A DNA stretch of 64,000 nt, taken from NCBI RefSeq assembly GCF_000016185.1, contig NC_011420.2:454501-518500 (forward strand). Direction: 5' to 3'. The notes under the pieces are model-generated. The model did no database searches and was not told the DNA's origin. It saw nothing but the letters and a program-made list of their open reading frames with translations. This document shows, piece after piece, positions 60,350 to 64,000 of the stretch (position 1 is its first letter; every line of letters starts with the position of its first letter). Made by a program: the position numbers and the translations under genes. Source of the stretch: Rhodospirillum centenum SW. Lineage in GTDB: Bacteria; Pseudomonadota; Alphaproteobacteria; Azospirillales; Azospirillaceae.

Positions 60350-60742
60350 TCAGAACATGTCCAGGGCCACCCGGGCCTCGTCGCTCATCATCCCGGGGTG
60401 CCAGGACGGCTCCCAGACGATGTCCACGCTCACCGAGCGCACGCCCGCCACGGCCTCCACGGCGCGCTCCACCGTGCCCGGCATCTCCTCCGCCACGGGA
60501 CAGCCGGGGGCGGTGAGGGTCATCTCGATGCGGACGTCGCCGTCGGCGTCCACCTCGCATTTGTAGACAAGGCCCATCTCATAGATGTTCACCGGGATTT
60601 CCGGGTCGTAGACGGTGCGCAGCGCCTCCACGACGCGGTCGTGCAGCGGCGCGTCGGGCGGCAGCCGCTCCTCCGGCGGGATCTCCACCGGGTCGCCCAT
60701 GGACAGGCCGGGCGCGATCGGCCGCATGGAATTCATCATCAT
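60350..60742 (-). CDS. sufT: SufT-like DUF59 Fe-S assembly protein
   Basis: 130-residue MIP18/DUF59 protein: DRVVEALRTVYDPEIPVNIYEMGLVYKCEV, the Cys motif APGCPVAEEMPGTVERAV and VWEPSWHPGMMSDEAR. Such proteins help mature Fe-S proteins. Starts in ATG ATG ATG after GAAGGAAGGG. Confidence 0.9.
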   Translation of the reverse strand: MMMNSMRPIAPGLSMGDPVEIPPEERLPPDAPLHDRVVEALRTVYDPEIPVNIYEMGLVYKCEVDADGDVRIEMTLTAPGCPVAEEMPGTVERAVEAVAGVRSVSVDIVWEPSWHPGMMSDEARVALDMF

Positions 60743-60760
60743 CCCATCCCTTCCTTCTTC

Positions 60761-61243
60761 TCAGAAACCCGCGCTCTCGCTGGATGCCTTGCCTTCGCCC
60801 TGAAGGGCCGCGTGCATCGTGTGCCAGGCCAGGGTCGCGCACTTCACCCGCATGGGGAATTCGCGCACCCCCGACAGCACCTGCAACTTGTCCAGGGCCT
60901 CCTCGTCCACGGGGCCGTGCGTGCCCCACTGGTCCTCGTCCTTGGTGCACATGTCATGGAAGCGGCCGAACAGCGCCTCGGCCTCCGCCACCGGCCTGCC
61001 CTTCAGGATCTCCGTCATCAGGCTGGCGCTGGCCTGGCTGATGGCGCAGCCGCGCCCGTCGAAGCCCGCATCCGTGATCACGCCGTCGTCGCTGACCGTC
61101 AGATAGATGGTGATCTTGTCGCCGCACATCGGGTTGTCGCCCCGCGCCGTGCGGTTGAAGGTGGCCGGCCGGCCGAAGTTGCGGGGGTGCCGGCCGTGGT
61201 CGAGGATGACTTCCTGGTACAGATCGCGCAGATCGTCGAACAT
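60761..61243 (-). CDS. sufU: SUF scaffold/sulfur-transfer protein SufU
   Basis: 160-residue IscU-like protein: LYQEVILDHGRHPRNFG, NPMCGDKITIYL, GFDGRGCAISQASASLMTE and REFPMRVKCATLAWHT give the three ligand Cys. In SUF of this kind SufU accepts sulfur from SufS. Overlaps the sufS stop by one base (TGATG). Confidence 0.94.
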   Translation of the reverse strand: MFDDLRDLYQEVILDHGRHPRNFGRPATFNRTARGDNPMCGDKITIYLTVSDDGVITDAGFDGRGCAISQASASLMTEILKGRPVAEAEALFGRFHDMCTKDEDQWGTHGPVDEEALDKLQVLSGVREFPMRVKCATLAWHTMHAALQGEGKASSESAGF

Positions 61244-62532
61244 CAGCCGAAGAACTCCTTGCAGGCCCGCACCGCGTCGGCCAGCGCCTCCGCCTCGGCC
61301 TCGGTGTTGTAGAGCCCGAAGGAGGCGCGGGCCGTGGCGCCCACCCCGAACCGGTCCATCAGCGGCTCGGCGCAGTGCCGGCCGACCCGCACGGCCACGC
61401 CGGCCCGGTCCAGCAGCGTGCCGATATCGTGCGGATGGATGCCGTCGATGGTGAAGCTGATGATGGCCGCCTTGCCGGGGGCGGTGCCGACGACGCGCAG
61501 CCCCTCGATCCCCGACAGCCGGTCCATGGCATGGGCCAGCAGGCGCTGCTCGTGCGCCAGGATGGCGTCCATGCCCAGCGCCGTCACATAGTCGATGGCG
61601 GCGCCCAGTCCCACCCCCTCGATGATCGGCGGGGTGCCGGCCTCGAAGCGGTAGGGCGGCTCGCGGAAGCTGGTGCCGGCGAAGCTGACGGCGCTGATCA
61701 TGTCGCCGCCGCCCTGCCAGGGCGGCATGGCCGCCAGCAGTTCCGCCTTGGCGTAGAGGGCGCCGATGCCGGTCGGGCCGTACAGCTTGTGGCCGGTCAT
61801 GACGTAGAAGTCGGCGTCGATGGCCTGCACGTCCACCGGCATGTGGACGGCCGCCTGACTGCCGTCGAACAGCACCGGCACGCCCCGCTCATGCGCCATG
61901 CGGGCGATCTGGCGGGCCGGGTTGACGGTGCCCAGCACGTTGCTGGCATGGCTGACGGCGAGAAGCCGGACCGCCGGGTCGCGCAGGAGGCCCTCCAGCG
62001 CGTCCAGGTCCAGGCTGCCGTCGTCCAGCACGGGCACGACCTTCAGCACAATGCCGGTCTGCGCCTGGAGCAACTGCCAGGGCACGATGTTGGCGTGGTG
62101 CTCCATCTCCGACAGGACCACCACGTCGCCCGCCTTCAGGTGGGCACGGCCCCAGCTCTGGGCCACCAGATTGAAGGCTTCGGTGGCGTTGCGGGTGAAG
62201 ACGATGGTCTCCCGCGAGGGCGCGTTCAGGAAGCGGGCCAGCCGGTCCCGCGTCGCCTCGTAGAGGTCCGTCGCCCGCTGCGAGAGGAAATGGACGCCGC
62301 GGTGGACGTTGGCATAATCCTCCTCCAGGAAGCGGGTCATCGCCTCGATCACGGCCCGCGGCTTCTGGGCCGAGGCGGCATTGTCCAGATAGACCAGCGG
62401 CTTGCCCGGCCGGCCCGGCTTCTCGTGGATGCGGCGGGTCAGGATCGGGAAATCTTCCCGCACCCGCGCCACGTCATAGGGCGCGTTGTGGTCGTGGGCG
62501 GGCGTGGTGCGGTGGGCGGTGGCACCCGTCAT
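61243..62532 (-). CDS. sufS: cysteine desulfurase SufS
   Basis: Class II PLP desulfurase, 429 residues. KPLVYLDNAASAQKP, the PLP lysine in VMTGHKLYGPTGIGALY and the active Cys in RVGRHCAEPLMDRFG identify SufS. Start MTGATAH at 62532 with GGGAG upstream, 4 bp after the sufD stop; the frame opens nine codons earlier. Confidence 0.95.
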   Translation of the reverse strand: MTGATAHRTTPAHDHNAPYDVARVREDFPILTRRIHEKPGRPGKPLVYLDNAASAQKPRAVIEAMTRFLEEDYANVHRGVHFLSQRATDLYEATRDRLARFLNAPSRETIVFTRNATEAFNLVAQSWGRAHLKAGDVVVLSEMEHHANIVPWQLLQAQTGIVLKVVPVLDDGSLDLDALEGLLRDPAVRLLAVSHASNVLGTVNPARQIARMAHERGVPVLFDGSQAAVHMPVDVQAIDADFYVMTGHKLYGPTGIGALYAKAELLAAMPPWQGGGDMISAVSFAGTSFREPPYRFEAGTPPIIEGVGLGAAIDYVTALGMDAILAHEQRLLAHAMDRLSGIEGLRVVGTAPGKAAIISFTIDGIHPHDIGTLLDRAGVAVRVGRHCAEPLMDRFGVGATARASFGLYNTEAEAEALADAVRACKEFFG

Positions 62533-62536
62533 GGTC

Positions 62537-63856
62537 TCAGCGCTCCCCCAGCCAGCCATGGACGGCGGCCTTGAAGTGCTCGCGCACCGCCTCCACCGGG
62601 ATTTCCTCCAGCGCCTCGTCCAGGAAGGCGGCGATCAGCAGGGCGCGGGCGCGCTCCAGCGGCAGGCCGCGGGAGCGCAGGTAGAAGAGCTGCGCGTCGT
62701 CCAGCTCGCCGGCGGTGGCGCCGTGGCTGCACTTCACGTCGTCGGCATAGATCTCCAGCTCCGGCTTGCTGTCGATCTCCGCCTGGTCTGACAGCAGCAG
62801 GGCCCGGTTCAACTGGTAGCCGTCGGTCTTCTGCGCGTCCGGCCGGACGATGATCTTGCCCTGGAAGACGGCGCGGGCCTGCCCGTCGATCACGCCCTTG
62901 ACCACCTCGCGGCTGGTGCCGCGCGGCTTGGCGTGGTCGATCAGGGTGGTGATGTCGGTGTGCTGCGTGCCGCGCACGGCATAGGCGCCGCTGATGCGGC
63001 AGGTGGTGCCGGTGCCCTCCAGCACGCTGCGCCCCTCGTGCCGGGAGAGTGCCGCCCCCAGGTTCAGGATGAAGGTGTCGTAAGTGGCGTCGCGGCCGAC
63101 ATGGGCCGTCGTCGTGGCCAGATGGATGGTGGACAGGCTCTCGCGCTGGATCTTGTAGTGGTGCAGCCGGGCGCCGGCGCCCAGCACGATCTCCGCCACG
63201 ATATTGCTGAAACAGGTGGCGCTGCCCAGCCCGACATGGTGCTCGACGAGGGTCGCCTCGGCGTTCTCCTCGGCCAGGACCAGGATGCGCGGGTGCCAGG
63301 CGGCGGGCAGGCCGTCGTCGCTGCTCAGGAAGACCAGCTCCACCGGCTTCGCCACCACCGTGCCGCGGGCCAGCCGCAGCACGACGCCGTCCGTCAGGAA
63401 GGCGAGATTGAGCGCCAGCAGAGGGTGCCCGTCCAGCGTCGCCGTGCGGCCCAGATGTTCGGCCACGCCGTCGGGCGCGCGGACCAGCGCCTCGCCCAGG
63501 CTCTCCAGCGTGGCGCCGGGCGGCAGGCCGCCGATGTCGGACAGGTCGGGCCGGTAGCGGCCGCCCAGGAAGACCATGCGGTGGCTGCCGCCGTCCGGCG
63601 CCACGGTCGGGATGGACGCGGCCGGGACGGGGGCGGTCAGCGCCGGGGCGAGGCCGAAGCTCTGCCGCTCCAGCGGGCGCAGGCTGGTGAACTTCCAGGA
63701 TTCCTGCCGCGGGGTGGGGAAGCCGGTCTTGACGAAGCGGTCCAGGCCGGCGGCGCGCAGCTCGTCCAGCCAGGGCAGGCCGGCGCCGGGCAGCGTCGCC
63801 GCATGCGCCTTGAACTGCTCGACATAGCTCTGGAGAGCGGGGGTTTCGGATGCCAT
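62537..63856 (-). CDS. sufD: Fe-S assembly protein SufD
   Basis: 439-residue subunit of the SufBCD scaffold with the beta-helix core and conserved C-terminal CSHGATAGELDDAQLFYLRSRGL in pieces. The His/Cys region VKCSHGATAG is typical. Start ATG at 63856 has GAGGAAG 8 bp upstream; a GTG at 63865 is too close to it. Confidence 0.95.
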   Translation of the reverse strand: MASETPALQSYVEQFKAHAATLPGAGLPWLDELRAAGLDRFVKTGFPTPRQESWKFTSLRPLERQSFGLAPALTAPVPAASIPTVAPDGGSHRMVFLGGRYRPDLSDIGGLPPGATLESLGEALVRAPDGVAEHLGRTATLDGHPLLALNLAFLTDGVVLRLARGTVVAKPVELVFLSSDDGLPAAWHPRILVLAEENAEATLVEHHVGLGSATCFSNIVAEIVLGAGARLHHYKIQRESLSTIHLATTTAHVGRDATYDTFILNLGAALSRHEGRSVLEGTGTTCRISGAYAVRGTQHTDITTLIDHAKPRGTSREVVKGVIDGQARAVFQGKIIVRPDAQKTDGYQLNRALLLSDQAEIDSKPELEIYADDVKCSHGATAGELDDAQLFYLRSRGLPLERARALLIAAFLDEALEEIPVEAVREHFKAAVHGWLGER

Positions 63857-63869
63857 GGCGGACACTTCC

Positions 63870-64000
63870 TCAGGCGGCCTCGTTCACGCCGAACTCGGCA
63901 TAGCCCTTCTGCTCCAGCTCCAGCGCCAGCTCCTTGCCGCCGGTCTTCTGGATGCGGCCGTGGGCCAGCACATGCACGACGTCCGGGACGATGTAGTCCA
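63870..64000 (-). CDS. sufC: Fe-S assembly ATPase SufC, 3' end only
   Basis: The last 43 residues of SufC ([37 protein letters not shown] in pieces) end in TGA at 63870. SufC is the ABC ATPase of SufBCD. The rest of the gene lies beyond the right edge. Confidence 0.92.
   Translation of the reverse strand, partial: DYIVPDVVHVLAHGRIQKTGGKELALELEQKGYAEFGVNEAA

Overview
The window is about 70 % G+C. Dense, overlapping operons, an oxyR-ahpCD pair, napEFDABC, TonB-dependent receptors and a nif locus next to a SUF operon suggest a free-living, nitrogen-fixing alphaproteobacterium, most likely Rhodospirillales (Azospirillum/Rhodocista-like). The species cannot be fixed from sequence reading alone.

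Layout: 1-4.8 kb holds the 5' end of a TonB-dependent receptor, rarA, a Do/HtrA protease, a small Cys-rich lipoprotein, an Asp/Glu racemase and a weak small ORF. 4.9-13.2 kb is the Kdp potassium system: two very small membrane-peptide genes (kdpF and a 27-residue ORF), kdpA-B-C, a terminator-like hairpin, then kdpD-kdpE. Repeated TTTATGC boxes precede it. 13.2-15.6 kb is oxyR divergent from ahpC-ahpD. 15.7-18.8 kb carries an unknown protein, a LysE exporter divergent from an Lrp/AsnC regulator, and a secreted unknown. 18.9-22.3 kb is rplU-rpmA-obgE-proB, read from a near-consensus promoter with five 13-bp direct repeats directly upstream of its -35. 22.4-28.6 kb has a YhaO/YhaN (SbcDC-like) pair, mobA and a DUF4142 protein. 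28.8-33.6 kb is the periplasmic nitrate reductase operon napEFDABC. 33.6-40.8 kb has an RluA-type pseudouridine synthase, a copper ATPase gene behind a CueR/HmrR-type promoter but broken by a one-base frameshift, and an Oar-like TonB receptor.

40.9-50.4 kb holds two unknowns, a SEC-C (YchJ) protein and a redox locus: PepSY-flavodoxin reductase, a GMGPGQ-repeat protein, diheme cytochrome DHC, oxygen-binding cytochrome SHP, a b561-type cytochrome and a PepSY protein. A second PepSY protein and a two-component system diverge from it. A chemoreceptor follows (50.7-52.4 kb).

52.4-56.3 kb is nif: hesB/iscA-nifU-nifS and divergent nifQ share a control region with two NifA sites and two sigma-54 promoters, followed by fdxB. 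56.3-59.9 kb is a clearly lower-G+C accessory island. An IS630 element borders the last 19 codons of a small gene that preceded fdxB. Behind it sit a darT-darG toxin-antitoxin pair, an upstream HTH gene with a nonsense codon, and a decayed IS5-type transposase. 60-64 kb is the SUF operon (C-D-S-U-T-A).

Together the genes describe a diazotroph with two adjacent Fe-S assembly systems (NIF for nitrogenase, SUF for housekeeping), periplasmic nitrate respiration with molybdenum cofactor maturation, and peroxide, potassium and copper homeostasis. The DarTG island is the main sign of transfer.
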